NCBI RefSeq assembly: GCF_004768465.1
Contig: NZ_SRMF01000003.1
Span: 310,001 to 374,000 of the forward strand
DNA from: Natronospirillum operosum
GTDB lineage: Bacteria > Pseudomonadota > Gammaproteobacteria > Pseudomonadales > Natronospirillaceae
Direction of reading: 5' to 3'
Length of the DNA stretch: 64,000 nucleotides
Below the pieces are notes generated by a model. It did not search any database, had not been told where the DNA came from, and was given only the letters and a program-made list of their open reading frames with translations. Shown here piece by piece: positions 44,788 through 56,145 of this stretch. The translations under genes were made by a program, and so were the position numbers. Positions within the stretch are counted from its first letter, which is position 1, and every line of letters starts with the position of its first letter.

Positions 44788-46380
44788 ATGAGCGTAACAG
44801 GACAGCAACTTATCAGCGGACAATGGCAGCCCGGACAGGGCGGCCGCTACCGTGCCATCAACCCGGCCGAGGGCGCTGCGATCGAGCCCGAGCTGACCTA
44901 TGCCGACGAAGCGCAGATACAGGCCGCGCTGGTCAGTGCCGAGGCCGCGGCGCCAGTGTATGCCGCTACTTCGCCCGAACAGCGGGCCCGGTTTCTGGAT
45001 GCCTGTGCGGACGAGGTCATGGCCCTGGGCGATACCTTGTCCGAGCGCGTCATGCAGGAAACCGGCTACCCGAAGGGTCGGGCCGAAGGCGAACGGGGGC
45101 GCACCTGTGGCCAGTTGAAGATGTTTGCCCGGCATATTCGGGCCGGTGACTATCTCGATGCCCGCATCGACTCCGCCCTGCCTGACCGGGAGCCAATGCC
45201 ACGCCCCGATATCCGCTTCTGCAAGCAGCCCATCGGGCCGGTGGTGGTATTCGGCTCGTCGAACTTTCCGCTCGCCTTCTCGGCGGCCGGCGGTGACACC
45301 GCCTCGGCCCTGGCTGCCGGGTGTCCGGTCATCGTCAAGAGCCACAACTCGCACCCGGGCAGTGGTGAGCTGGTAGCCCAGGCTGTAGCCAGGGCGGTCC
45401 GTCAGTGCGACATGCCGGCGGGCGTGTTTCAGTTTCTGAGCGGTGCCGGCAACGACATCGGCGCGACTCTGGTCAGCGCGTCCGAGGTGAAGGCGGTGGG
45501 CTTTACCGGTTCCTACCGGGGCGGCATGGCGCTGCACCGCCTGGCCAATGAACGCCCTGAACCGATTCCGTTCTTTGCCGAGATGGGCAGCATCAATCCG
45601 GTTGTGCTGTTGCCCGAGGCGCTGCAGCAGCGTGCCGATACCATTGCCGAAGGTTTTGTCGGTTCGCTGTCTCTGGGTACCGGCCAGTTCTGCGTCAACC
45701 CGGGCCTGGTGGCGGCGGTTGCCGATGCCGGGCTGGAGGCCTTTTCTGCGGCCGCCGCCCGGGGTGTGGAGGCGCTGCCGGCCGGGGTCATGCTCAACGA
45801 AGGCGTAGCCAAAGCCTATCAGGCCGGTGTTGACCGGCTGGCCGCGCAGGCCGGTGTAAGCCGGGTCGCAGCGGGTGAGCCCGTGGGTAACCAGTCCGGG
45901 TTCCGGGGTCAGGCCGCGCTGTTTCAGGCAGATGCGAAAGTCTTTCTCAGCAACGAGGTGCTGCAGGAAGAAATCTTCGGCCCCAGCTCTCTGATTGTAC
46001 GTTGTGCCGATGAGGCAGAGCTGCAACAGGTGGTCGGTGCCCTGCAGGGGCAACTGAGCGGTACCTTGCAGGCTACCGAAGCGGATCTGCAGGCCCGCAC
46101 CGGCCTGATCTCGCTGCTGCAGGCCCGGGTGGGCCGGCTGGTGGTCAATGGCTTCCCGACCGGAGTGGAAGTCTGTGACGCCATGATGCATGGCGGCCCC
46201 TTCCCGGCTGCCTCGGACAGCCGCTTTACCTCGGTGGGCACGGCGGCCATCGACCGCTTTCTGCGCCCGGGCTGCTACCAGAACATGCCGGAAGCTCTGC
46301 TGCCACCGGCGCTGCGCAGTGACAACCCCTGGCAACTGCGGCGTCTGGTGGAAGGCGAGTGGACGCAGGCTGCCCTCTAG
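44788..46380 (+). CDS. 2-oxoglutarate semialdehyde dehydrogenase
   Basis: A 530-residue aldehyde dehydrogenase of the ketoglutaric-semialdehyde class. It has FGSSNFPLAFSAAGGDTASALAAGCPVIVKSH (~155-185) for cofactor binding, the catalytic Glu in FFAEMGSINPVVL (~265) and the catalytic Cys in LGTGQFCVNPG (~305). It performs the last step of the non-phosphorylative pentose pathway, giving 2-oxoglutarate. The ATG at 44788 with AGGTG upstream is preferred to a GTG nine bases earlier. It is co-oriented with the dehydrogenase and dehydratase. Confidence 0.88.
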   Translation: MSVTGQQLISGQWQPGQGGRYRAINPAEGAAIEPELTYADEAQIQAALVSAEAAAPVYAATSPEQRARFLDACADEVMALGDTLSERVMQETGYPKGRAEGERGRTCGQLKMFARHIRAGDYLDARIDSALPDREPMPRPDIRFCKQPIGPVVVFGSSNFPLAFSAAGGDTASALAAGCPVIVKSHNSHPGSGELVAQAVARAVRQCDMPAGVFQFLSGAGNDIGATLVSASEVKAVGFTGSYRGGMALHRLANERPEPIPFFAEMGSINPVVLLPEALQQRADTIAEGFVGSLSLGTGQFCVNPGLVAAVADAGLEAFSAAAARGVEALPAGVMLNEGVAKAYQAGVDRLAAQAGVSRVAAGEPVGNQSGFRGQAALFQADAKVFLSNEVLQEEIFGPSSLIVRCADEAELQQVVGALQGQLSGTLQATEADLQARTGLISLLQARVGRLVVNGFPTGVEVCDAMMHGGPFPAASDSRFTSVGTAAIDRFLRPGCYQNMPEALLPPALRSDNPWQLRRLVEGEWTQAAL

Positions 46381-46417
46381 GGGCAGAATACGGGCCCGCA
46401 ACAGAAGGAGTCGAGGG

Positions 46418-47320
46418 ATGCAGACTGCATTGAAACCGGTTCAAACCATAGCGGTCGCCAACCGCCTGGGCGAAGGCATTCAGTGGCACGCCGACAGTGG
46501 CAGCCTCTGGTGGACCGACATCCTGAGCTGCCGCCTGTATCGGCTGGACTGGTCGACCCAACAGCAGCAGGTCTGGACCACACCCGAGCGGCTGACGGCG
46601 TTTGGCATCCTGTCGACCGACCCCGTGAAACTGCTGGTCAGCTTCGAGTCGGGCTTTGCCCTGTACCACCCGGACGAAGACCGGGTGCACTGGCTGGCTC
46701 GACCGGAGCAGGGTGTCGCCGGCAACCGGTTCAATGATGGTCGCGTTGATCGGCAGGGGCGCTTCTGGTCCGGCACCATGGTCGAGGACGACCAGGGGCA
46801 GACAGGTACCCTGTATCGGCTGGATGAACAGGGTGCCCACCCCATGCTGAAGGGGTTGTCGATTCCCAACGCACTGTGCTGGAGCCCGGACGGCCGAGTC
46901 ATGTACCACGCGGACACCCCGACCGGGCTGATTCGGCGGTTCGATTTTGATGCCGCCACCGGCAGTCTGAGCGGGGCGCGGGACTTTGCGCGCGTTCCGA
47001 CCGGCAATCCGGACGGTGCCTGCATTGATGCCGAAGGGCATCTGCTCTGTGCGCTCTGGGGCGGGCATGGGTTGGTGCGGTTTGCGCCCGACGGTCGTCA
47101 GACAACGCTGCACGAGCTGCCGGTGTCCCAGCCGACCTGTGTGGCACTGGGCGGGCCGGAGATGAACCTGCTGTTTGTCAGTTCGGCGCGCGAAGGTCTG
47201 TCCGACGAGGCCCTGGCCGCTGAGCCGCTGGCCGGCTCGGTGCTGGTGTATGAAACGCCCTATCAGGGCCTGGTGGAAATGGTGCCCGCACCCGGGTGCT
47301 GGCTGGCCGGACCTGCCTAA
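46418..47320 (+). CDS. Sugar lactonase (SMP-30/gluconolactonase family)
   Basis: A 300-residue six-bladed beta-propeller lactonase. Metal ligands are the Glu in LGEGIQWH (~18), the Asn in NRFNDGRVDRQGRFWSGTM (~105), the Asn in SIPNALCWSPDG (~150) and the Asp in NPDGACIDAEG (~198). It should open L-arabinono-1,4-lactone to L-arabinonate. The start at 46418 follows AGAAGGAG; a much longer upstream frame overlaps the preceding gene and is not used. Its stop overlaps that of the facing GntR gene by four bases. Confidence 0.87.
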   Translation: MQTALKPVQTIAVANRLGEGIQWHADSGSLWWTDILSCRLYRLDWSTQQQQVWTTPERLTAFGILSTDPVKLLVSFESGFALYHPDEDRVHWLARPEQGVAGNRFNDGRVDRQGRFWSGTMVEDDQGQTGTLYRLDEQGAHPMLKGLSIPNALCWSPDGRVMYHADTPTGLIRRFDFDAATGSLSGARDFARVPTGNPDGACIDAEGHLLCALWGGHGLVRFAPDGRQTTLHELPVSQPTCVALGGPEMNLLFVSSAREGLSDEALAAEPLAGSVLVYETPYQGLVEMVPAPGCWLAGPA

Positions 47321-48048
47321 GTCTGGAAACCCTTGAAGGTCTTCAGTGAACGCTCCATGGCCGCGCGTGAATGCGTCAGAATGTCCTGCATCACGGCGCG
47401 GGCCTGGTCCGGCTGCTGCGCCCGCACGGCTTCCAGTACCGCCCGGTGACCGGGCAGGGAGGCCTCGAACTCCTCGCTGATGGCACTGCTGAGACGAAAC
47501 GTGCTCTCCAGTGCGGTTTCGATGGTCATGCCCAGCGAGGCCATGAACACATTGTTGGTCGCCGTCAGCAGCCCGAGGTGGAACGCCAGGTCGCTCTGAT
47601 AGACCGCCTCGGTGCCGATTTGGGCGTGCTCCATTTCCACACAGGCTTGCTCCAGGGCGGCCAGTTGCTCCTCGGTGCGGTTGCTGGCGGCCAGCGCCGC
47701 TGCACTGGGTTCGATTATGGCGCGCATTTCGTAGAGATCCTTGTAGAACTCAGGCTTGGGGTTGTTGTCGAAGTACCAGCGCAGGACGTCGGTATCGAAC
47801 ATGTTCCAGTGCTTGTGAGCCCGTACCCGGGTGCCCAGCTTGGGCCGTGATTCGATCAGCCCCTTTGCCGTCAGCAGCTTGAACGCTTCGCGCAGCGCCG
47901 TGCGGGATACCCCCAGCTCATCCACCAGATTACCCTCGTTCGGGATATAGTCACCTGCCCTGTAGGTGCCGCTGACGATGCGTGAACCCAGTTCACGGGC
48001 CACCCAGGTATGGATATTCTGTGGACGTTGTGAGCTGACTCTGGCCAT
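47317..48048 (-). CDS. GntR/FadR-type transcriptional regulator
   Basis: A 243-residue regulator. The N-terminal winged helix is IVSGTYRAGDYIPNEGNLVDELGVSRTALREAFKLLTAKGLIESRPKLGTRV (~21-75). The FadR C-terminal all-helical ligand domain (FCD) has its metal-type residues Asp/His in SDLAFHLGLL (~150) and PGHRAVLEAV (~207). Its effector is probably a pentose-derived acid. The start at 48048 follows AAAGGA. Placed between the arabinose-oxidation genes and the arabinoside operon, it likely represses both; the shared TAATAC elements support this. Confidence 0.87.
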   Translation of the reverse strand: MARVSSQRPQNIHTWVARELGSRIVSGTYRAGDYIPNEGNLVDELGVSRTALREAFKLLTAKGLIESRPKLGTRVRAHKHWNMFDTDVLRWYFDNNPKPEFYKDLYEMRAIIEPSAAALAASNRTEEQLAALEQACVEMEHAQIGTEAVYQSDLAFHLGLLTATNNVFMASLGMTIETALESTFRLSSAISEEFEASLPGHRAVLEAVRAQQPDQARAVMQDILTHSRAAMERSLKTFKGFQT

Positions 48049-48092
48049 AGGGGATCCTTTTGTCATTCATTTTATGCCGACCTTTATGACGA

Positions 48093-48111
48093 CATTGGTA
48101 TTATGATAACA
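48093..48111 (-). promoter_or_regulatory. Palindromic operator candidate before the GntR gene
   Basis: TGGTATTATGATAACA (48096-48111, plus strand) is a near-perfect 16-bp palindrome. On the minus strand it includes TCATAATACC, shared with the dehydratase leader. It lies 48-63 bp upstream of the regulator start, fitting autoregulation. Confidence 0.45.
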
Positions 48112-48146
48112 GTTTAGAATAAACGCGTACCAGTACAGTGCTGGCC

Positions 48147-48165
48147 GACCGCCGGACAGGCGGTC
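48147..48165 (-). terminator. Hairpin between the GH43 gene and the GntR gene
   Basis: GACCGCC, loop GGACA, GGCGGTC forms a 7-bp GC stem that can be extended past one mismatch. It follows the GH43 stop by ~40 bases. No T-run follows in the transcribed direction. Confidence 0.45.
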
Positions 48166-48202
48166 AGCCGGGGTGTGCCGAGGGTATCGGCAGGCTCTGT
48201 TA

Positions 48203-51340
<3,138 letters not shown>

Positions 51341-51359
51341 CAGTGATACCCTCCCATGC

Positions 51360-52205
51360 TCAGCCTTTCACGCTGCCCGACATCAGGCCGGCAATGAAAT
51401 AACGCTGGAACACCAGAAACAGAATGACGATGGGCACGATGCTCAGCATGGCCCCGGCAAACAGCAACTGATAGTTGGTGCCATACGGGGTCAGCAGGGT
51501 TGCCAGCCCGATGGGCAGTGTCAGCATGTCATTGGAACGCAGCACCAGCAGTGGCCACAGGAAGTTGTTCCAGCTGATCAGGCCCTGAAAAATGGCCATG
51601 GCGGCAAATGACGGCAGCATCAGCGGCACCATGATGCGGAAGAAAATGCCGTATTCGGTGCAGCCATCGACCCGAGCGGCCTCCATGACTTCCTTCGGCA
51701 GACCCAGCGAGTACTGGCGGAAGAAGAACACGGCCACCGGGGCCACGATGAGCGGCAGAATGGTACCGAAATAGGTATCGATCAGACCCAGAGTGATGAC
51801 GAGCTGGAACAGCGGCAGCATCATGATCTCGAACGGGATCATCAGCACCAGCAACACCATGATGAAGATGAACCGCTTGCCCGGAAATTCATACATGGCC
51901 AGGGCATACCCCACCATGGATGAAAAGAACAGGGACAGCGCAATCAGCATGGATGACACAATGATGCTGTTGAGATACCAGGTCCAGTAGCGGCTGCCTT
52001 CCGGGCCGAAAATGACCCGATAGTTCTCCAGATCAAAACTGGAAAAAAACAGTTCCGGTGCCAGACCATAGCGCATCAGGTCAGACGCCGGGCTAAGGGA
52101 GGCCACCAGCAGTGACAGCACCGGGAACAGGGACAGGAAAGCAAAGCCGATCAGAATGGCCAGCAGTCCTGCCGAAATCAGTTTGTCTTGACGCCCGTGG
52201 ACCAT
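51360..52205 (-). CDS. araQ: Arabino-oligosaccharide ABC permease, second subunit
   Basis: A 281-residue permease of the MalG/AraQ type with six helices and the cytoplasmic EAA loop MEAARVDGCTEYGIFFRIMVPLMLP (~190). It ends FIAGLMSGSVKG, the typical C-terminus of this subfamily. Its start lies one base from the araP stop. It pairs with AraP to pass arabino-oligosaccharides delivered by AraN. Confidence 0.87.
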   Translation of the reverse strand: MVHGRQDKLISAGLLAILIGFAFLSLFPVLSLLVASLSPASDLMRYGLAPELFFSSFDLENYRVIFGPEGSRYWTWYLNSIIVSSMLIALSLFFSSMVGYALAMYEFPGKRFIFIMVLLVLMIPFEIMMLPLFQLVITLGLIDTYFGTILPLIVAPVAVFFFRQYSLGLPKEVMEAARVDGCTEYGIFFRIMVPLMLPSFAAMAIFQGLISWNNFLWPLLVLRSNDMLTLPIGLATLLTPYGTNYQLLFAGAMLSIVPIVILFLVFQRYFIAGLMSGSVKG

Positions 52206-52206
52206 G

Positions 52207-53148
52207 TCAGTGCTCCTTCTTGAACGCGCCGGTGAGGTACAGCTGAATCATGCTGACCACAAAGATGATCGCCAGCAGAATGATGCCGACCGCAGCGCCA
52301 AATCCCAGGGCGTTGTTCTGGATGCCTTCGCGGTAGATGTAGCGCACCACCGTCAGGCCGATGTAGCCCGGTGAACTGCTTTCCCAGAGCACATAACTCT
52401 CTTCGAACATGCGGAAACCGTTGATGATGGTGATGGTCACCAGGAATACGATAATCGGCTTGATGGCCGGCAGCGTCACATGGCGGAAACGCTGGAGGGC
52501 ATTGGCGCCGTCCATGCTGGCGGCTTCGGTCAGGTCATTGTTGACCGTCTGCAGTGCAGCCAGGAAGTAGATGACATTGACGCCCAGCCAGCGCCAGGTC
52601 GCCATGGCTACCATCAGGAACATGGCGGTCCATGCCTCATAGCGCCAGTCCAGTGGCGAAAATCCGATAAACGACAGCACCTGATTGGCCAGGGCCTGGT
52701 CCGACTCGCCAAAGATGAGGCGAAAGATAGTGCCGGCCACCACGACCGAGGTCAGGGCCGGAATGAAAATCGCCGCCCGGAAAAAATTGCTCCACCGCGT
52801 CAGGCGGTGGTTCAGTATCAGGGCCAGCATAAGGGGCAGTACAGTCAGCAGGATGACCGTCAGTACCACATAGATCGAGGTGTTCTGCAGGGCGCGGAAG
52901 AAAATAGGGTTCATGACCCGTTCATAGTTTTCCAGCCCGACGTAGAAGACCTGGCCCGGCAGCACGCGCTGGAAGCTCATCTGGATGGCGCTGTAAAACG
53001 GGTACAGGTACAGCACCAGTACCGACAGAATAAAGGGTGAAACGAACAGGTAGGGGGCAATCTTGCGCGAGTACAGGAAGCTGAACAGTGGCGACCTGGA
53101 CTCCGCTTTTTGCGCCCGCCTGCGGCTAAGGAACTGGGTTAATTGCAC
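52207..53148 (-). CDS. araP: Arabino-oligosaccharide ABC permease, first subunit
   Basis: A 313-residue MalF/AraP-type permease. One long N-terminal helix (~28-50) is followed by five more and the EAA loop LTEAASMDGANALQRFRHVTLPAIKP (~205). It starts at a GTG (53148) chosen because GAGGAG lies 9 bases upstream. It is separated from araN by ~97 bp containing a strong hairpin, and no ATPase gene accompanies the set. Confidence 0.87.
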   Translation of the reverse strand: MQLTQFLSRRRAQKAESRSPLFSFLYSRKIAPYLFVSPFILSVLVLYLYPFYSAIQMSFQRVLPGQVFYVGLENYERVMNPIFFRALQNTSIYVVLTVILLTVLPLMLALILNHRLTRWSNFFRAAIFIPALTSVVVAGTIFRLIFGESDQALANQVLSFIGFSPLDWRYEAWTAMFLMVAMATWRWLGVNVIYFLAALQTVNNDLTEAASMDGANALQRFRHVTLPAIKPIIVFLVTITIINGFRMFEESYVLWESSSPGYIGLTVVRYIYREGIQNNALGFGAAVGIILLAIIFVVSMIQLYLTGAFKKEH

Positions 53149-53177
53149 GGCAATCGACTCCTCTGAATGGGCGAGAA

Positions 53178-53218
53178 GGCTCCGCCCCCGGCGCCTGATC
53201 GGCGCTCGGGAGGGAGCC
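53178..53218 (-). ncRNA. Nested intercistronic hairpin between araN and araP
   Basis: An outer stem GGCTCC/GGAGCC encloses an inner GCGCC-TGATC-GGCGC stem. It lies just after the araN stop. Such structures usually protect the binding-protein message and lower permease expression. Confidence 0.5.
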
Positions 53219-53245
53219 TGAACCGAGATGGTACGCTGAATCGGC

Positions 53246-54526
53246 TCAGCGCATCCTCATGCGGATCTCGTCTGCAGCCTGTGTCAGCGCCTGCTCGGCA
53301 GTGCGATTGCCCGTACGGAGCGCGGTATGCAGGGTATTGGTTTCAATGACCTGCTGGGCCGTGGGCGTCAGCTCGTGAATATTCACCCCGGGGATTTCAT
53401 CCCGGATATCCAGCAAGATATTGAAGATGCCTTCGTGGAAGAACTGGTAGTAGGCATTGTCAGCCTGCACTTCTTCCGAATCCCAGACCTCATGGCGAAT
53501 GGGATCGAACCCGAGTACGGTCCACAGGCGGATGTTGGCATCACGGGTCAGTTTGGCAAAGGCGAGGAATTCCTTGGCCAGTTCGGTGTCAGCGGACTGC
53601 CGTGTTATCACGGTACCGGTGCCACCCATGCCGGCAGAACGATCGCCGCCTTCAGTCCAGCGCGGCAACGGACGCACCTGCATCTTGTTCTCCAGGTCCG
53701 GCATGTTGTCGATGAAGCGTCCCATGTACCACATCGGCATCATTACAGAGGCGGCGCCGCCATTGTTCATGAAGCCGAAGTACTCTTCCGAGTGATGGCC
53801 GCCGCCGGGTGCTGCGCGTGCGGTACCATGTTCATGGATCATGTCCTGCATGAACTGCAGCGTGTCGATATTGGTCTGGTTGTCGAGGCTCACCTGGCCG
53901 TCAGCGTCGAAGATGTCCGAGCCCTGCTGAGCAATCATGATCCAGAAACTGAAGATGTCGTCTGACTCGAAGGTGGTCATCACCGCGTCGGTATTGGCAG
54001 TCACCTGCTCGCCGGCGGCGGCATAATCTTCCCAGGTCTCGATGTCATCAATGTTGACGCCGGCAGCGTCCATGATTTCCTGGTTGTAGTACATGACCGA
54101 GGCGCCGACGTGGTAGTCCACACCATAGTAGTTGCCGTCTTTGGCATAGATATCAAAGCGGGACGTCACCATCTCGTCCAGAACCGGCTCGACAACATCA
54201 TTGAGCGGTACCAGGGGCACATCGCCCTGCAGGTAGTTGGAGATCTGGCGCACCTCGATGTCGGCCAGGTCAGGGGCACCACGGCCACTTTGCAGGGCCA
54301 GCAGCAGATTGCTGTGTACCTGGTCGTAGGGATAGACCTCTGCATTGAGGTCGATTGGACGATCCGGATTGGCCTCATTCCACTGTGCTTCCGCGTCCTC
54401 AAAGAAGGTCGCATGAGCCTGCTGAAAGGTCCAGAACGTCAGTTCGGTAGCTTGCTGAGCCATAGCGGTATGCGGCAGTGCCAGCATCATGGCGCATGAA
54501 CCCAGGGTCCAGAGTGGTTTCTTCAT
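53246..54526 (-). CDS. araN: Arabino-oligosaccharide-binding protein
   Basis: A 426-residue solute-binding protein of the MalE/UgpB-type family. Residues 1-23 are a signal peptide (LALPHTAMAQ). The mature protein starts ATELTFWTFQQAHATFFEDAEAQWNEANPD and has many surface aromatic and acidic residues. Gram-negative context makes it periplasmic without a lipobox. Substrate assignment rests on the downstream arabinofuranosidases. It heads an operon with araP, araQ, yesL-like, abfA and GH43, behind a near-consensus promoter. Confidence 0.85.
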   Translation of the reverse strand: MKKPLWTLGSCAMMLALPHTAMAQQATELTFWTFQQAHATFFEDAEAQWNEANPDRPIDLNAEVYPYDQVHSNLLLALQSGRGAPDLADIEVRQISNYLQGDVPLVPLNDVVEPVLDEMVTSRFDIYAKDGNYYGVDYHVGASVMYYNQEIMDAAGVNIDDIETWEDYAAAGEQVTANTDAVMTTFESDDIFSFWIMIAQQGSDIFDADGQVSLDNQTNIDTLQFMQDMIHEHGTARAAPGGGHHSEEYFGFMNNGGAASVMMPMWYMGRFIDNMPDLENKMQVRPLPRWTEGGDRSAGMGGTGTVITRQSADTELAKEFLAFAKLTRDANIRLWTVLGFDPIRHEVWDSEEVQADNAYYQFFHEGIFNILLDIRDEIPGVNIHELTPTAQQVIETNTLHTALRTGNRTAEQALTQAADEIRMRMR

Positions 54527-54592
54527 GGTCAGATTTCCTGTCTTGTTATTGTAGGTTCGGAGTACAGCTTCCAGTTTTTCTATGCTTTTTAT

Positions 54593-54651
54593 TAGTAATA
54601 CAATAGTAACATAGGATTTTAAAATTTAACCAGTTGGCCGGCTGCTGTCAA
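54593..54651 (-). promoter_or_regulatory. araN promoter with operator candidate
   Basis: TTGACA (54651-54646), 17 bases and TAAATT (54628-54623) form a near-consensus promoter on the minus strand. About 13-23 bases after the expected start lies TTGTATTACTA (54603-54593), which fits the FadR-type TNGTNNNACNA pattern. This placement suits repression by the GntR-family protein. The whole gap 54527-54831 holds this promoter, the rhaI hairpin and no visible gene. Confidence 0.6.
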
Positions 54652-54780
54652 TCTCTGCAGCAAGTTTGAAGGTGGTCGAGCGGGTATTCGGGCGGAGGCC
54701 GGCAAAACAGGAGGGCAGGGAGTCAGAAGCGCGGATAGAAAGGGCTGATACAGGGAGCTGTCGGTGTGCCGGCAGGTAAT

Positions 54781-54812
54781 GAACCCGGTCCGATGGTGAG
54801 CGGACCGGGTTC
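54781..54812 (-). terminator. Terminator-like hairpin after rhaI
   Basis: GAACCCGGTCCG, 8 loop bases and CGGACCGGGTTC form a perfect 12-bp stem 20 bases behind the rhaI stop. There is no clear T-run, so it may work with Rho or as a 3' protector. Confidence 0.6.
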
Positions 54813-54831
54813 ATTGAGGGGCTGGATACCG

Positions 54832-56118
54832 TTACACGATGCCGGAACCGGATTGACCTGACTGCGGTCGATCCCTGGCCACGCTCTGGCGATACTCGCT
54901 GGCCCGATAGGCTGCGATGGGGTCAATGGCGCCCCCGGCACGTTGCCGGGCCATCTGCAGCACGGGCTCCACGTCGAGATTGAAGGCCTGCTTCAGTGTC
55001 GCCTGCGCCATCAGCGGGTCACTGCTGTTCTGGTAGCCCAGCAGGGCTTCGCGATCAACCAGCAGCGCCTTCACAAAGGCACGCTGTACCTCGGCGGCAC
55101 TGTACATCAGACTTTCGATGGGGTCGGTCACATTGTGCGATTGATCCAGCATGTAGAAGGGGGCGAACGCGCTGTCGGCCTGCTGGATGTCCACCAGCTC
55201 GTTGAACACCAGAAACAGCTGGTACGGGTCGATAGAGCCGCTGTCCAGGTCGTCGTCGCCATACTTGCTGTCGTTGAAATGGAAGCCGCCCAGCTTGCCG
55301 AATTGCGCCAGGCGGGACACGATCATCTCGATGTTCACGTTGGGGGCATGGTGCCCCAGATCGACCAGCGACAGGCAGCGTTCGCCGGTCTCCCTGGCTG
55401 CGAGATAGCTGCTGCCCCAGTCCTGAATGACGGTAGAGTAGAAGGCCGGCTCGAACATCTTGTGCTCGAGCAGCATGTTCCAGTCGTCTGGCAGGGCATC
55501 ATAGATGGCCCGGGCGCTGTCCAGATAGTGGGCGAAGCTGTTGCGGAAATGCTGTTGGCCCGGGAAGTTGGAACCGTCGCCAATCCATACGGTCAGTGCC
55601 TTGGAGCCCAGCTTTTTGCCGAGTTCGACCACCTCGACGTTGTGTTCGATGGCCTGCTGACGTACGGCTTCACTGGTGTGAGTCAGGCTGCCGTACTTGT
55701 AGGAGTAGGCCTGGTCTGCCTGATCCTGAAAGGTATTGGAGTTCATGGCATCGAACGCCAGGTTGCGCGCCTGGGCATACTCCAGCAGGGCCTTGGGGTC
55801 ATCCGGGCGATCCCAGGGAATGTGCAGGGACACGGTTGGCGTGGCCTGGCTCAACTGATGTATGACGCTGCAGTCATCCAGTTTCTCGAAGATGTTGCGC
55901 GGTTCACCCGGCCCTGGAAAGCGAGCAAAGCGGGTGCCGCCCGTACCCACACCCCAGGAGGGCAGGGCTACCGCAAAGGTGTCGGCGGCCCGGGTCAGTT
56001 GTTCGATATCGACGCCACGGCGCGCCAGTTTCTCGCCCAGGGCGGCATAGTCGGCTTCCAGTGTCGGCGCCTGTTTCTGATTGTGGTCGGCCACGACCTC
56101 CGGTTTGATCATGCTCAT
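54832..56118 (-). CDS. rhaI: L-rhamnose isomerase, RhaI type
   Basis: A 428-residue TIM-barrel isomerase converting L-rhamnose to L-rhamnulose. It is the Pseudomonas/Rhizobium RhaI type, not enterobacterial RhaA. Metal-binding residues are the Glu in WNMLLEHKMFEPAFY (~218), Asp in LVDLGHHAPNVN, His in GGFHFNDSKYGDDDLDSGSIDPYQLF and the C-terminal DQSHN. GGAG precedes the ATG. It lies 27 bp behind rhaD in the same operon. Confidence 0.92.
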   Translation of the reverse strand: MSMIKPEVVADHNQKQAPTLEADYAALGEKLARRGVDIEQLTRAADTFAVALPSWGVGTGGTRFARFPGPGEPRNIFEKLDDCSVIHQLSQATPTVSLHIPWDRPDDPKALLEYAQARNLAFDAMNSNTFQDQADQAYSYKYGSLTHTSEAVRQQAIEHNVEVVELGKKLGSKALTVWIGDGSNFPGQQHFRNSFAHYLDSARAIYDALPDDWNMLLEHKMFEPAFYSTVIQDWGSSYLAARETGERCLSLVDLGHHAPNVNIEMIVSRLAQFGKLGGFHFNDSKYGDDDLDSGSIDPYQLFLVFNELVDIQQADSAFAPFYMLDQSHNVTDPIESLMYSAAEVQRAFVKALLVDREALLGYQNSSDPLMAQATLKQAFNLDVEPVLQMARQRAGGAIDPIAAYRASEYRQSVARDRPQSGQSGSGIV

Positions 56119-56145
56119 GGCAATCTCCTGTTTTATTCTTGGGGC

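Noticed and set aside
46190-46417. A 76-residue N-terminal extension of the lactonase
   Set aside because: It overlaps the 3' end of the semialdehyde dehydrogenase, is unlike the family, and a strong ribosome site precedes the internal ATG at 46418.
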